From positions 1 to 64,000 of the forward strand of contig JAIRNR010000007.1 in the NCBI GenBank assembly GCA_031257915.1: a stretch of DNA of 64,000 nt, read 5' to 3'. The position numbers and the translations under genes were made by a program. The notes beneath the pieces are model-generated. The model saw nothing but the letters and a program-made list of their open reading frames with translations. It did no database searches and was not told the origin of the DNA. Origin of the DNA: Bacteroidales bacterium (GTDB taxonomy: Bacteria > Bacteroidota > Bacteroidia > Bacteroidales > P3). Positions 44,253-53,294 of the stretch are shown in pieces. The number at the start of each line of letters is the position of its first letter. Positions within the stretch are counted from its first letter, which is position 1.

Positions 44253-45863
44253 ATGAAAAAATCTTTTTTATCCATTCTTTTCGCAGCTGCAGGATTATCT
44301 CTGTTAACTGCAAATACTCGATCACTTCCTTTTGTCGGAAAAGATGTGCGAACTTCACAGGCAAAAAATGTCAGAACATTTGCCGCACCTAAAGCGGAGT
44401 CCATGACATGGGAATCACTACCGCTTCCTTTCTCGGGAGAGATTACGATTGACAGTACCAATGGGGAATTGGTTGATGGTATGTTTATGAGCAGAGGTTT
44501 TGAAATAACTGTAGCATCCCCTGTTGTTGTTGATTTCTTTTGTTCCAGCCAGTGGTTTTATTTTTCCGTTTACAAAGACAGGAGTATGGATACTCTTATG
44601 TCCAGCGGAGGCTCTATGTTTTGCCGATTTGATAGGGCAGGAACTTATTATTTAGTCTTGGACGACAATGCTTACTCTTTAAGGTATGGTGAGTACCTTA
44701 CAGATCGTATAACGGTTTTTGAAGACCACAATTTCGAGAATCACAAAGCCTATTATTCAGTAGATTACAGTCAGGAACTTAGTGAGGAAAACCCAGTATC
44801 AGGTAATATCGAAGATACGGTTATCATGTCCTTTGGAGGAAGCACTAATGTGATTTTTATATCTAACGATACTGCCGCTTATTTTGACGTAGAGGAAAAC
44901 AGCACTTATAGAATTGTCGGAACTTACAGTGTTGAGGAGGGTGCAGGATTGTCCGTTGCAGGATTTTATATATATCCATGGAACCTTGATACTGCAACTA
45001 CTGACGTATTGAATGGGGCGTTTGTTGAAGGATATGATGAAATAGAGGCAACGTTAATTTTGAGTTCAAGTGCTGCGGAAAGACTTCGCATCTTGCCTTT
45101 TACGTTTAGCGAAGGAATTTCTTCATACAGTTTAACAATAGAGAAACTGGTAACGAAAACGGTGCCGCAACTTTTGGATGAAGCGCAGGAACTTATGGTA
45201 TCTGATATGCCATATTACGACAGTGCGGATTTTGAAGCACAATCGATGGTACCGGTGGAAGATGGCTCTTTGATAGGAAGTACCGAACTTCTGGGGCAAA
45301 TATATCATGCCGTTGCCCGCAAAGTACACCTTAATCAGGGAAATATTCTTGATATTACTTTCTCTCATTCTTTAATGCCGTATGTCGGTTATCTTTATAT
45401 CTACGAGAAAGACGGCAATTTATATAAAAAGATTGGTGAAGCGGGATATGATGAGAATGATCCGGATTATGATATATTTACATATCCGAATCTTATTTAT
45501 GAAGCCGGTGAAGAAACAGATCTTTATATTATCGGTACTACGTTGTATTATTTTCCGATACCGTTTGATGCGGGTTATTATACAATGAGCATTACCTATA
45601 AGCCATCTGCGGGAATTGCAGCACTTACTCAAAAAGGAAATATACGAGTTGCTCCGAATCCGGTGCGGGATAAAGTAACCGTAACAGATTTGACAGGAAA
45701 CGAAACTGTTTCTATTTTGGATTTGAGCGGACGGACAGTATTTTCACAGGCAGTTGCGGGTAAAAGCCTTGCAATGAATGTGTCGCACCTCAATGCAGGT
45801 GTTTATCTGCTTCGTATTTCTTCTCCGAATGGAGCGTACTCAACAAAACTTATTAAACAGTAA
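44253..45863 (+). CDS. Secreted T9SS cargo protein, unknown function
   Basis: 536 residues with a signal peptide (ending LLTANT) and a T9SS type A sorting domain at the end (RVAPNPVRDKVTVTD, LNAGVYLLRI). The middle is beta-rich and very acidic, with several strand-turn units that could be carbohydrate-binding-like (SQWFYFSVYKDRS, YLVLDDNAYSL), but no family was recognised. It lies 47 bases after the Omp28-like gene and before a strong terminator, so the two are probably one transcript. Confidence 0.8.
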   Translation: MKKSFLSILFAAAGLSLLTANTRSLPFVGKDVRTSQAKNVRTFAAPKAESMTWESLPLPFSGEITIDSTNGELVDGMFMSRGFEITVASPVVVDFFCSSQWFYFSVYKDRSMDTLMSSGGSMFCRFDRAGTYYLVLDDNAYSLRYGEYLTDRITVFEDHNFENHKAYYSVDYSQELSEENPVSGNIEDTVIMSFGGSTNVIFISNDTAAYFDVEENSTYRIVGTYSVEEGAGLSVAGFYIYPWNLDTATTDVLNGAFVEGYDEIEATLILSSSAAERLRILPFTFSEGISSYSLTIEKLVTKTVPQLLDEAQELMVSDMPYYDSADFEAQSMVPVEDGSLIGSTELLGQIYHAVARKVHLNQGNILDITFSHSLMPYVGYLYIYEKDGNLYKKIGEAGYDENDPDYDIFTYPNLIYEAGEETDLYIIGTTLYYFPIPFDAGYYTMSITYKPSAGIAALTQKGNIRVAPNPVRDKVTVTDLTGNETVSILDLSGRTVFSQAVAGKSLAMNVSHLNAGVYLLRISSPNGAYSTKLIKQ

Positions 45864-45878
45864 AAAGCAATAAAAAGT

Positions 45879-45933
45879 GAAAAACCCCGAAGCAAAGGCG
45901 AGTTTTAAGTCCGCCCCTGCTTCGGGGTTTTTC
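45879..45933 (+). terminator. Strong Rho-independent terminator
   Basis: Sixteen perfectly paired bases (45879-45894 with 45918-45933; core ACCCCGAAGC/GCTTCGGGGT) are followed by a T-rich run. A GGCG/CGCC pair inside the loop adds further stability. Confidence 0.9.
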
Positions 45934-45972
45934 ATTTATTTTTTCCGGACTTGTGTATTCGCATATTATAAA

Positions 45973-45981
45973 TAACTTTGC
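45973..45981 (+). promoter_or_regulatory. -7 box TAACTTTGC for the radical SAM gene
   Basis: A TAnnTTTG match 36 bases before the ATG at 46018. Confidence 0.55.
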
Positions 45982-46017
45982 AGTTGTAAAGTTGTAAATC
46001 GGAATTAAATTAAACAG

Positions 46018-46914
46018 ATGAAGTTTTTATATCTCTTTTGGTGGTTTGTTCGTGCGCGATTTTTTGGACGCAAAAAGCCGTTGCAAACAGTGCTTTTTAT
46101 TTCTGATAAATGTAATTTGCGCTGTAAGCACTGCAATGTTTATAATGATAATCCTCTGACAAAAACATACGGACAGATTAAGGCAGAGCTGGAGTACAGT
46201 TATAAAGAAGGTGCGCGTTTTGTAGATTTTGAAGGCGGTGAGCCGTTCTTGTGGCATGATACGGATGGTGGCAAAACAGTGAATGATTTATGCGACCTTG
46301 CCCGTAAAACAGGTTTTTTCTCAACCACAATTACAACCAACGCGCAAATTCCTTTTCCGAACAGCAGAGCAGATTCCATTTGGGTTAGTGTGGACGGTAC
46401 AGGTGAATATCACGAGCAAATACGCGGCAAAGGCACTTTTGAGCGGCTTAAACAGAATATAGCAGACAGCAATCACCCGCATTTAAGTATAAATATGGTT
46501 GTGAATAAACTTAATTATGAAAATGTTGAAGATACTGTAAAATTTGCAAAAGAAAATCCGTACATAGAAAAGATTTCAATAAATTTTCATACACCCTACA
46601 AGGGTACGGAATATTTGTATATTGATGATTTGGTATTGCGTGCCAAAATAATAGACGATATTATAAAAATGAAACGCAACGGTTATCCGATCATGAATTC
46701 CGTATCGGGATTAAAGTTAATGAAACACAATAAATTTAAAAAACAATGCTGGGTAAGTAACTTTATCATGACGGACGGTACGCGCTTGCCGCAATGTCCG
46801 GGCAACCTTGCTAATGTATGTGATAGATGCGGTTTTTGCATGGCAGGTGAGATGCATGCTGTCTATACGTTTAAACCTGATACGTTGCTTGCAGGATTTT
46901 CTTTACGCTTGTAA
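46018..46914 (+). CDS. Radical SAM protein with C-terminal SPASM/twitch-like cysteines
   Basis: A 298-residue enzyme. The radical SAM cluster motif is CNLRCKHC (Cys32, Cys36 and Cys39), followed by the GGEPF motif in DFEGGEPFLWHD and SVDGTGEYHEQIRG. The C-terminal part has five more cysteines in CWVSNF, QCPGN and CDRCGFCMAG, consistent with an auxiliary iron-sulfur cluster. Such proteins modify peptides or proteins or act in maturation. A hydrophobic, Trp/Phe-rich N-terminus (FLYLFWWFVRARFF) may associate with the membrane. No precursor peptide gene is evident next to it. Confidence 0.88.
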   Translation: MKFLYLFWWFVRARFFGRKKPLQTVLFISDKCNLRCKHCNVYNDNPLTKTYGQIKAELEYSYKEGARFVDFEGGEPFLWHDTDGGKTVNDLCDLARKTGFFSTTITTNAQIPFPNSRADSIWVSVDGTGEYHEQIRGKGTFERLKQNIADSNHPHLSINMVVNKLNYENVEDTVKFAKENPYIEKISINFHTPYKGTEYLYIDDLVLRAKIIDDIIKMKRNGYPIMNSVSGLKLMKHNKFKKQCWVSNFIMTDGTRLPQCPGNLANVCDRCGFCMAGEMHAVYTFKPDTLLAGFSLRL

Positions 46915-46932
46915 CTTCACATAAGCGGCATT

Positions 46933-47709
46933 TTACCACGTATAAGCAATAGCCTTATCGCACTTTGTAAAATTACAGGATTGCAGTATTTGTAAATAAC
47001 CGTCAAGAATCCGTTTCGTTTCCGTACCCGCTCCGCGTTGCACTGTTTCAAGTGCGTTGCGGACATCGTCCCGCAAGGTGCCGTTAGCAGCCCATACAGG
47101 CGACAATGGCTCGCCGAAAATAAGCGCATTCAAGTATCGTTCGCGCCTTTGCCGCACTTCGTCGGCAAGCACGAAGCCGGCGGAAGCAAGATAGAAATTA
47201 TCCCAAAACAATACACGTTCGGCAAGTTCCGTAAAAGAAATTGCAAGAGAATCGTTAGAGATAAATCCGGCTTTATTTTCATCATCTATCATTTCAAAAT
47301 ACTTTCGCATATTGTCCGAAAGATATACCCTGAAACCATTCATAAAATAATTCATATCAGGTTTTACAGTAATAAACCGTCCGTTGTCCACAACAAGTAA
47401 GCCGATGATTTTTAATTTGTTCAAATATGCTTCGTCTTTCGCCTTGAACGGCAAATGAAAGTCAATGCTGTCAAGTGCCGTAATGAGAAAGTCTTCAAAA
47501 AGTATATAACCGGAATCACACGTTGCAGGAGAAATATTTTTAAACGTGCGGAAGTACAAATTTTGCGCCTTTGCTATTGATAATAATTCGTCGGGCGGCA
47601 AAACGGACAACCCCGCATAATATTTTTGTATCGGCAACGACTGCGAACGAAGAAGCGAAAATTGCAAAGCGAATACGCAAAGCAAAATACAGAATAATAT
47701 TTTCTTCAT
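46933..47709 (-). CDS. Exported protein of unknown function
   Basis: A 258-residue protein with a signal peptide (about 1-22, ending LLRSQ). The rest is mostly helical with many Asp, Asn, Phe and Tyr residues. I recognise no family and no catalytic motif. It is divergent from ettA, with a 40-base shared promoter region. A periplasmic or surface location is inferred. Confidence 0.7.
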   Translation of the reverse strand: MKKILFCILLCVFALQFSLLRSQSLPIQKYYAGLSVLPPDELLSIAKAQNLYFRTFKNISPATCDSGYILFEDFLITALDSIDFHLPFKAKDEAYLNKLKIIGLLVVDNGRFITVKPDMNYFMNGFRVYLSDNMRKYFEMIDDENKAGFISNDSLAISFTELAERVLFWDNFYLASAGFVLADEVRQRRERYLNALIFGEPLSPVWAANGTLRDDVRNALETVQRGAGTETKRILDGYLQILQSCNFTKCDKAIAYTW

Positions 47710-47714
47710 GTAAA

Positions 47715-47722
47715 CAAAGATA
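47715..47722 (-). promoter_or_regulatory. -7 box TATCTTTG for the exported protein gene
   Basis: On the minus strand, five bases separate the box from the ATG at 47709. It faces away from the box at 47736. Confidence 0.5.
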
Positions 47723-47735
47723 CGCTATTTTTCGC

Positions 47736-47744
47736 TATATTTGC
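47736..47744 (+). promoter_or_regulatory. -7 box TATATTTGC for ettA
   Basis: The box ends five bases before the ATG at 47750, predicting a near-leaderless mRNA. Confidence 0.5.
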
Positions 47745-47749
47745 GCTAT

Positions 47750-49432
47750 ATGGCAATTGAAGAACAACCGAAAATTATTTTTTCAATGGTGGGTGTCGGT
47801 AAAATATTCCCCCCATCAAAGCAAGTATTAAAAGACATCTATCTATCGTTCTATTACGGAGCAAAAATAGGGATTATCGGGCTTAACGGTTCCGGTAAAT
47901 CTACTTTGTTAAAAATTATTGCAGGATTAGAAAAATCGTATCAGGGAGAAGTTGCGTTTTCACCCGGCTATACTGTTGGCTACCTTGCGCAGGACCCTGA
48001 ACTTGACGGTTCAAAAACAGTTCGTCGGGTAGTAGAAGAGGGCGTGCAGCAAATTGTTGATACTCTTAAAGAATATGAGGATATAAATGCAAAGTTTGCC
48101 GAGCCGATGAGCGACGACGAAATGAACAAACTTATAGACAGGCAGGGGCAGGTAATGGAACTTCTTGAACAGCATAACGCCTGGGAACTTGACACGCGCC
48201 TTGAACGTGCAATGGACGCGCTGAACTGTCCCGACCCCGAAACACCTGTAAGCGTACTTTCGGGCGGTGAGCGTCGTCGTGTAGCATTATGCAGGTTGCT
48301 TATTCAGGAGCCTGATATACTGCTGCTGGACGAGCCGACAAACCACCTTGACGCAGAAAGTATTCAATGGCTTGAACAGCACTTGCAGCAATACAAAGGC
48401 ACGGTTATCGCCGTAACGCATGACAGGTATTTCCTTGATAACGTGGCAGGGTGGATATTGGAGTTAGACAGAGGTGAAGGTATTCCATGGAAAGGTAATT
48501 ATTCTTCGTGGTTAGAGCAAAAAACAAAACGTCTTGAGCAGGAGGAAAAGACGGAGAGCAAACGTCATAAGACATTGCAGCGGGAATTAGAATGGGTAAG
48601 GATGTCGCCAAAAGCCCGACAGGCAAAAGGTAAAGCACGTCTTAATGCTTACGAAGCACTCCTTAACGAGGATGGCAGGCAAAAAGAGGAAAAACTTGAA
48701 ATATTTATTCCCGATGGTCCTCGTTTGGGCAATAATGTTATAGAGGCAATAAATGTAAGGAAAGCATTTGATGATAAGCTGTTATTTGAAAATCTTAATT
48801 TCTCCTTACCGCCAAACGGTATTGTCGGAGTGATTGGTCCGAACGGTGCAGGTAAAACAACACTGTTTCGTCTTATAATGGATTTGGAAAAACCCGACAG
48901 CGGCGAGTTTAAAGTTGGCGGTACCGTACGTACGGGGTATGTCGATCAGCAACATGCACAGATAGATCCGGAAAAATCGGTATGGGAAGTTATAAGTGAA
49001 GGTAATGAACAAATGATGTTGGGCGGACGGCTTGTAAATTCACGCGCATACGTTTCACGTTTCAACTTCAATGGTGCCGATCAGGGGAAGAAAACCGGCG
49101 TACTTTCAGGCGGAGAGCGTAATCGCCTGCATTTGGCACTTACGCTTAAAAGTGAAGCGAATGTATTGCTTCTTGACGAGCCGACAAACGACATAGATGT
49201 AAATACTTTACGCGCACTTGAAGAAGGGCTTGAAAACTTTGCCGGTTGCGCTGTGGTAATTTCACACGACCGCTGGTTTCTTGACCGTATTGCAACGCAT
49301 ATTCTCGCTTTTGAGGGCGAGGGACGGGTTTACTTTTATGAAGGAAGTTATACCGAATATGAGGAGAATAAAAAGTATCGTTTGGGTGATATAACACCTA
49401 AGCGGTTTAAATATAAAAAATTACAGGATTAA
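47750..49432 (+). CDS. ettA: Energy-dependent translational throttle protein EttA (ABC-F ATPase)
   Basis: A 560-residue soluble protein with two ABC ATPase domains. Walker A motifs are GLNGSGKST (about residue 45) and GPNGAGKTT (about 365); signature motifs are LSGGERRRVALCR and LSGGERNRLHLAL; Walker B is LLLDEPTNHLD and LLLDEPTNDID. The arm and linker between the domains are present (EWVRMSPKARQAKGKAR). EttA binds the ribosomal E site and senses the ATP/ADP ratio. ATG at 47750 is chosen over an in-frame TTG at 47741 because that TTG lies inside the -7 box. Confidence 0.94.
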   Translation: MAIEEQPKIIFSMVGVGKIFPPSKQVLKDIYLSFYYGAKIGIIGLNGSGKSTLLKIIAGLEKSYQGEVAFSPGYTVGYLAQDPELDGSKTVRRVVEEGVQQIVDTLKEYEDINAKFAEPMSDDEMNKLIDRQGQVMELLEQHNAWELDTRLERAMDALNCPDPETPVSVLSGGERRRVALCRLLIQEPDILLLDEPTNHLDAESIQWLEQHLQQYKGTVIAVTHDRYFLDNVAGWILELDRGEGIPWKGNYSSWLEQKTKRLEQEEKTESKRHKTLQRELEWVRMSPKARQAKGKARLNAYEALLNEDGRQKEEKLEIFIPDGPRLGNNVIEAINVRKAFDDKLLFENLNFSLPPNGIVGVIGPNGAGKTTLFRLIMDLEKPDSGEFKVGGTVRTGYVDQQHAQIDPEKSVWEVISEGNEQMMLGGRLVNSRAYVSRFNFNGADQGKKTGVLSGGERNRLHLALTLKSEANVLLLDEPTNDIDVNTLRALEEGLENFAGCAVVISHDRWFLDRIATHILAFEGEGRVYFYEGSYTEYEENKKYRLGDITPKRFKYKKLQD

Positions 49433-49481
49433 GGTATTTTTTCGCTGTGCTTTTAATTGTGGGTTATTGATGTATTATCGT

Positions 49482-50606
49482 ATGAACAAAAAATTATTAC
49501 TGTCTCTAACATTTGGGATAATTACCTCTGCGGTATCCGTATTTGCCGCCGGGTCTAATAATTATTCCGATTCGGCTTATTATCATTCGGCATTGAATAA
49601 AAGCGGATATGAACTTAAAACCGCTTTACACGATATTATTAAGACGCATAAACGTCTTGCTTATGGTAAGGCGGATGAGGTCGGTGATAATGTTTGGTAC
49701 AGATACCGTATAACAGACCAAAATCCGGATGGTAGCGTAAGAGATATTTACACTACGCCCGGCACTTATCATTTCGGTCATTACGGCGAAGACTCGGCTT
49801 ACAGCGGCTATCAGTGCGGCAATGCAGGCAATGATGAGGGTGGTGCATGTTCATCTAAGAAAAGTTGCAGATATTGCTATTCCCGTGAACATTCTTTTCC
49901 GAAAAGTTGGTGGGATGACCAAGGTGAAAACAACACAACAGACAGTATGTACACAGATGTTAATCATCTGATTCCAGCCGATCAGTACATAAATAGTGCT
50001 TATCATAGTAATTATCCGCTCGGTGAGGTAGATTCGGCAAGTGCAAAAAAAACAAGCATTCTCGGTTACAGATATGGTCCGAATAAACTTGCAGGATATT
50101 CCGGTACTGTTTTTGAACCTGCAGACAAATATAAGGGCTATTTTGCGCGGATGTATTTTTATATGGTAACTCGTTATGAAAGTAAAGTTGCAGGATGGAT
50201 TTATAAATACGATACAAATCAGATAACAAATCCCTCCGGGACGCAAACAACAAAGGATATAGCGAAAAGAGATACGAATAGACCGAATTTGGAAACTACT
50301 CCTACTCTTAACGGCACATCAGATCAGTGTTTTACCGATTGGACAAAAGATATGCTTGTTCGTTGGCACAATGAACATCCTGTGCAGGACTGGGAGCGTG
50401 CAAGGAATGATTCTGTTTACAAAGTACAGGGCAACCGCAATCCGTTTACCGACCATCCCGAACTTGTAAATAAAATTTGGGGCAATGATGACACTCCTTT
50501 TGGTGAAACACCGTCTCTTAGCAGGTACAGCATAAAATATATATATAAAAAAAATGACAGTATTATTGAAGAAAAACTGATTTCCATTCCTGAAAAGGCA
50601 AAATAA
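49482..50606 (+). CDS. Secreted endonuclease I family nuclease
   Basis: 374 residues from MNKKLLLSLTFG. A signal peptide (to about residue 23) precedes an endonuclease I domain with YCYSREHSFPKSWW, TDVNHLIPADQYINSAYHSNYPLGEV (seen in parts), and the RMYFYMVTRYE segment. The His of REHSFP and the Asn of DVNHL match the beta-beta-alpha metal site of the EndA family. Cysteines in GGACSSKKSCRYC may form disulfides outside the cell. The C-terminus stops at IPEKAK without a sorting domain. It likely degrades extracellular DNA or RNA. The five earlier in-frame codons (from 49467) are not needed. Confidence 0.9.
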   Translation: MNKKLLLSLTFGIITSAVSVFAAGSNNYSDSAYYHSALNKSGYELKTALHDIIKTHKRLAYGKADEVGDNVWYRYRITDQNPDGSVRDIYTTPGTYHFGHYGEDSAYSGYQCGNAGNDEGGACSSKKSCRYCYSREHSFPKSWWDDQGENNTTDSMYTDVNHLIPADQYINSAYHSNYPLGEVDSASAKKTSILGYRYGPNKLAGYSGTVFEPADKYKGYFARMYFYMVTRYESKVAGWIYKYDTNQITNPSGTQTTKDIAKRDTNRPNLETTPTLNGTSDQCFTDWTKDMLVRWHNEHPVQDWERARNDSVYKVQGNRNPFTDHPELVNKIWGNDDTPFGETPSLSRYSIKYIYKKNDSIIEEKLISIPEKAK

Positions 50607-50624
50607 TAAAATATGTTAGTGGTA

Positions 50625-50632
50625 TAACTTTG
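50625..50632 (+). promoter_or_regulatory. -7 box TAACTTTG for the thioredoxin-like gene
   Basis: A TAnnTTTG match 20 bases before the ATG. Confidence 0.5.
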
Positions 50633-50652
50633 TAAGAACAAATTATAATTAT

Positions 50653-51207
50653 ATGAAGAAGTATATTCTTATAGTGGCTGTGATAAGTATTCCGTTTACT
50701 GTAGCGGCGCAGCAGATACAATGGTACAGCTTTGAACAGGCATTGGAAATGAATGCGCAGCGCGTACAGCAAAATATGCCCGCAAAGAAAATTTTTGCAG
50801 ATATTTATACCGACTGGTGCGGTTGGTGCAGACACATGGATGCAACAACGTTTTCAAATCCTGAAATTGTAAAATACATGCAACAAAATTTCATAAACGT
50901 AAAACTCAATGCCGAGCGCACGGACACGGTAAGAATAAATAATCAGATATTTGTAAACAAAAGCAATCCGGGCGGTGCAACAACAAGACGCGGTGCTTAT
51001 CATGATTTAGGTCCTATGCTTTTGCGCGGACAAATGAGTTTTCCCTCATACACGATTTTAGATGAAAACGGTCAGCAATTAGATGTTATTGCCGGATATA
51101 AAGATGCAAAGTCATTTGAACTTATCCTGCATTTTATCGGCGATAACGCTTACAAAACAACGAAGTTTGACGAGTATTCAAAAACATTTCAAGGGAAAAT
51201 TCAGTAA
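50653..51207 (+). CDS. Exported thioredoxin-fold protein
   Basis: A 184-residue protein with a signal peptide (about 1-20, ending TVAAQ). The thioredoxin motif is DWCGWCRHMDATTF (Cys56 and Cys59), and SFPSYTILDENGQ is the cis-Pro strand. It is probably a periplasmic disulfide reductase or isomerase of the thioredoxin-like / DUF255-like group. It lies eight bases before a radical SAM gene, suggesting joint expression. Confidence 0.88.
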   Translation: MKKYILIVAVISIPFTVAAQQIQWYSFEQALEMNAQRVQQNMPAKKIFADIYTDWCGWCRHMDATTFSNPEIVKYMQQNFINVKLNAERTDTVRINNQIFVNKSNPGGATTRRGAYHDLGPMLLRGQMSFPSYTILDENGQQLDVIAGYKDAKSFELILHFIGDNAYKTTKFDEYSKTFQGKIQ

Positions 51208-51215
51208 TATTCTTT

Positions 51216-52232
51216 ATGAATGTTTACGCTCTTTTAAAACTTAATCGCCATATTCGCAGTACGCGTATCAAATTGCTTGGTATTTGGCTGTTGCATTGTT
51301 TGGGGAAAAGATATTTCGGTCTGTTTATGGACCCTGTTCTGTCATGCAATTTACGTTGCAAGATGTGCTATTTCAGCGATGAAAATAAACGTAAGCAGTT
51401 AAAGGGTGTTATGAAAGAAGCAGATTTACCGCTTCTGGCTCGTGCGTTCTTTCATAGAGCGTTGAAACTGCAAATCGGTTGCGGTGCTGAGCCGTCTCTT
51501 TTCCGGCACAATAAAAAACTTATTCAGTTGGGAAAATTCTGCGGGATTCCATATATCTCTATGACCACTAACGGAAATTTATTTTCCGAACAGGATTTAT
51601 GGGAATTTGTTGAAGCAGGTCTTAATGAAATAACCCTGTCACTGCATGGCGTAAGACGTGAAACATACGAATATTTTATGCAGGGAGCGTCTTTTGATAA
51701 ATTTCTTGCGGCAATGGACAATCTGACGAAGATAAAAAAGCAAAAGCAAAATTTTAAAGTGCGCCTTAATTATACGGTTAATAAAGACAATTTAGAAGAA
51801 TTGCAAGATTTTTTCTCTATTCTCGGTGCATATAATTTTGATATTTTACAGATTCGTCCGGTTGAAAAAATAGGCGATACGGCATACAGTGATTTTTCAC
51901 ATGAGGAAATTTACAATGCTTACGATTTAGTATTGGAAAGATTAAAGAAAGAATGTAGTCAACGAAATATTACTTTGCTAATGCCTCAAAAAGAAGATTT
52001 GATAAAGAAGAAAAATGATAATATGCGTATTGCCGAAGCAACTTATTTTTATCTGCGTCCCGATTATTATTGGCAGGAAGATTTTGATTTAACCGCAGAT
52101 ACTTATGAAACGTATTCCAATCGCAAACACACAGGTCGGCAATTGTTCAAACAAATATTCTACTCTGATTCCGAAAATTCAAAATCTACGAAAAACAAAG
52201 AAAGACAATATTTGAATTACGAAATAAAATAA
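51216..52232 (+). CDS. Radical SAM protein
   Basis: A 338-residue radical SAM enzyme. The [4Fe-4S] motif is CNLRCKMC (Cys44, Cys48 and Cys51). GCGAEPSLF occupies the GGE position, MTTNGNLFS the next strand, and LSLHGVRRETYE the substrate-side strand. The C-terminal half has few cysteines, so no SPASM cluster is expected. Its target is unknown. Its N-terminus (LLGIWLLHCLGKRYFGLFMDP) resembles that of the radical SAM protein at 46018. Confidence 0.87.
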   Translation: MNVYALLKLNRHIRSTRIKLLGIWLLHCLGKRYFGLFMDPVLSCNLRCKMCYFSDENKRKQLKGVMKEADLPLLARAFFHRALKLQIGCGAEPSLFRHNKKLIQLGKFCGIPYISMTTNGNLFSEQDLWEFVEAGLNEITLSLHGVRRETYEYFMQGASFDKFLAAMDNLTKIKKQKQNFKVRLNYTVNKDNLEELQDFFSILGAYNFDILQIRPVEKIGDTAYSDFSHEEIYNAYDLVLERLKKECSQRNITLLMPQKEDLIKKKNDNMRIAEATYFYLRPDYYWQEDFDLTADTYETYSNRKHTGRQLFKQIFYSDSENSKSTKNKERQYLNYEIK

Positions 52233-52251
52233 GGGAATTTCCCAATGAAAA

Positions 52252-53094
52252 TCAATAAATAATCTCTCTCGTTATTACGCGGATGGGGATGACTTCATTG
52301 TGAAAAATTGTTTGCTTAATCCAATTGCCTTTCTCATCAAATTCGTAACGAATATTAACTACGTCGGAATTACTGTTTTTAATTTGTGTTCTGTTGCCTT
52401 TTTCATCGTAGGTGTACGTAATTACCATACGTACAGCACCGTCTTTATCCAAACGCTTATCTTCCAAAAGCAGTCCTTTTGAATCATAAGAGAATTGTTT
52501 GCTGTTAATTATGCTCCCCGTTTTGCTAAACAGTTTTTCGCCTGTCAGATTTCCCTCCGTATTATAATCATACACTGTTGAAATGCCATCTTCTTTATTT
52601 GCGTCAATGCGCTTGCGAAGCACAACATTGTCATTTTTGTCGTACTCAAAAACAAAGGAATAAAGGAGTTCGCCGGATGGTGAGAAGGCATCTTCCTGTT
52701 TTATTTGCTTGTTTTTAGAGTATGTAAATGTTGAGTAACCCGCGAGATTGCTATTTTTATCATACTTTTTTTCCGATACTTTTTTGTTGTTTTTGTCGTA
52801 TTCTGCTACGTACCATGCGACGAGATTGCCATCTTTGTCAATATCGCGCATTTCAACGAGTTCACCGCGTGAATTAAAGGTAAAAACATGTACGTTGCTT
52901 TCAAGTTCACCAAGTTCAACGTGGTCATATTTGTCCACTGCAACAAATGTTTTTTCTATCAATTTTCGTGCGGAAACTTTAAGATCGGATATTTTCTTGT
53001 GTGTGCTTATTGGAATGAGGGCATACGAGGGCGCAAATACCAAAATAGTCAGAAAGCAGATAATCAGGCTTTCTGTTTTCCTGTGTCTTTTCAT
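52252..53094 (-). CDS. Exported YD/RHS-like repeat protein
   Basis: A 280-residue protein with a signal-anchor-like N-terminus (IICFLTILVFAPSYALIP). Residues about 80-270 are roughly seven repeats of 20-24 residues, each with a YD or YSKN-type turn and a K/E-rich strand (YDKNNKKVSEKKYDKNSN, YDSKGLLLEDKRLDKDG, YDEKGNRTQIKN). This resembles YD repeats of RHS proteins or simple beta-meander surface proteins. No toxin or peptidase part is present. Function unknown. Confidence 0.75.
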   Translation of the reverse strand: MKRHRKTESLIICFLTILVFAPSYALIPISTHKKISDLKVSARKLIEKTFVAVDKYDHVELGELESNVHVFTFNSRGELVEMRDIDKDGNLVAWYVAEYDKNNKKVSEKKYDKNSNLAGYSTFTYSKNKQIKQEDAFSPSGELLYSFVFEYDKNDNVVLRKRIDANKEDGISTVYDYNTEGNLTGEKLFSKTGSIINSKQFSYDSKGLLLEDKRLDKDGAVRMVITYTYDEKGNRTQIKNSNSDVVNIRYEFDEKGNWIKQTIFHNEVIPIRVITREIIY

Positions 53095-53145
53095 ATACGC
53101 AATTTTGTCTGTATGCTTGCTTACACGTTTAAATTTCCCATATTA

Positions 53146-53153
53146 CAAATTTA
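53146..53153 (-). promoter_or_regulatory. -7 box TAAATTTG for the YD-repeat protein gene
   Basis: A minus-strand match about 50 bases before the ATG. Confidence 0.35.
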
Positions 53154-53175
53154 AGCATTTTTGTTCAATTAGTCG

Positions 53176-53184
53176 TAATTTTGC
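53176..53184 (+). promoter_or_regulatory. -7 box TAATTTTGC upstream of pheT
   Basis: A match with a leader of about 110 bases to pheT. No other clear box is closer. Confidence 0.4.
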
Positions 53185-53294
53185 AGATGATGATGAGTCT
53201 GACTTATAAACAATAGAATGATAATAATTCCGGATTCACAAATTTTTGTCTGATATGAAATTCAAATATCTGTAATAAAAAAAATTATAATTAT

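Noticed and set aside
47741-47749. TTG start for ettA
   Set aside because: The TTG is part of the -7 box; ATG at 47750 fits the family start.
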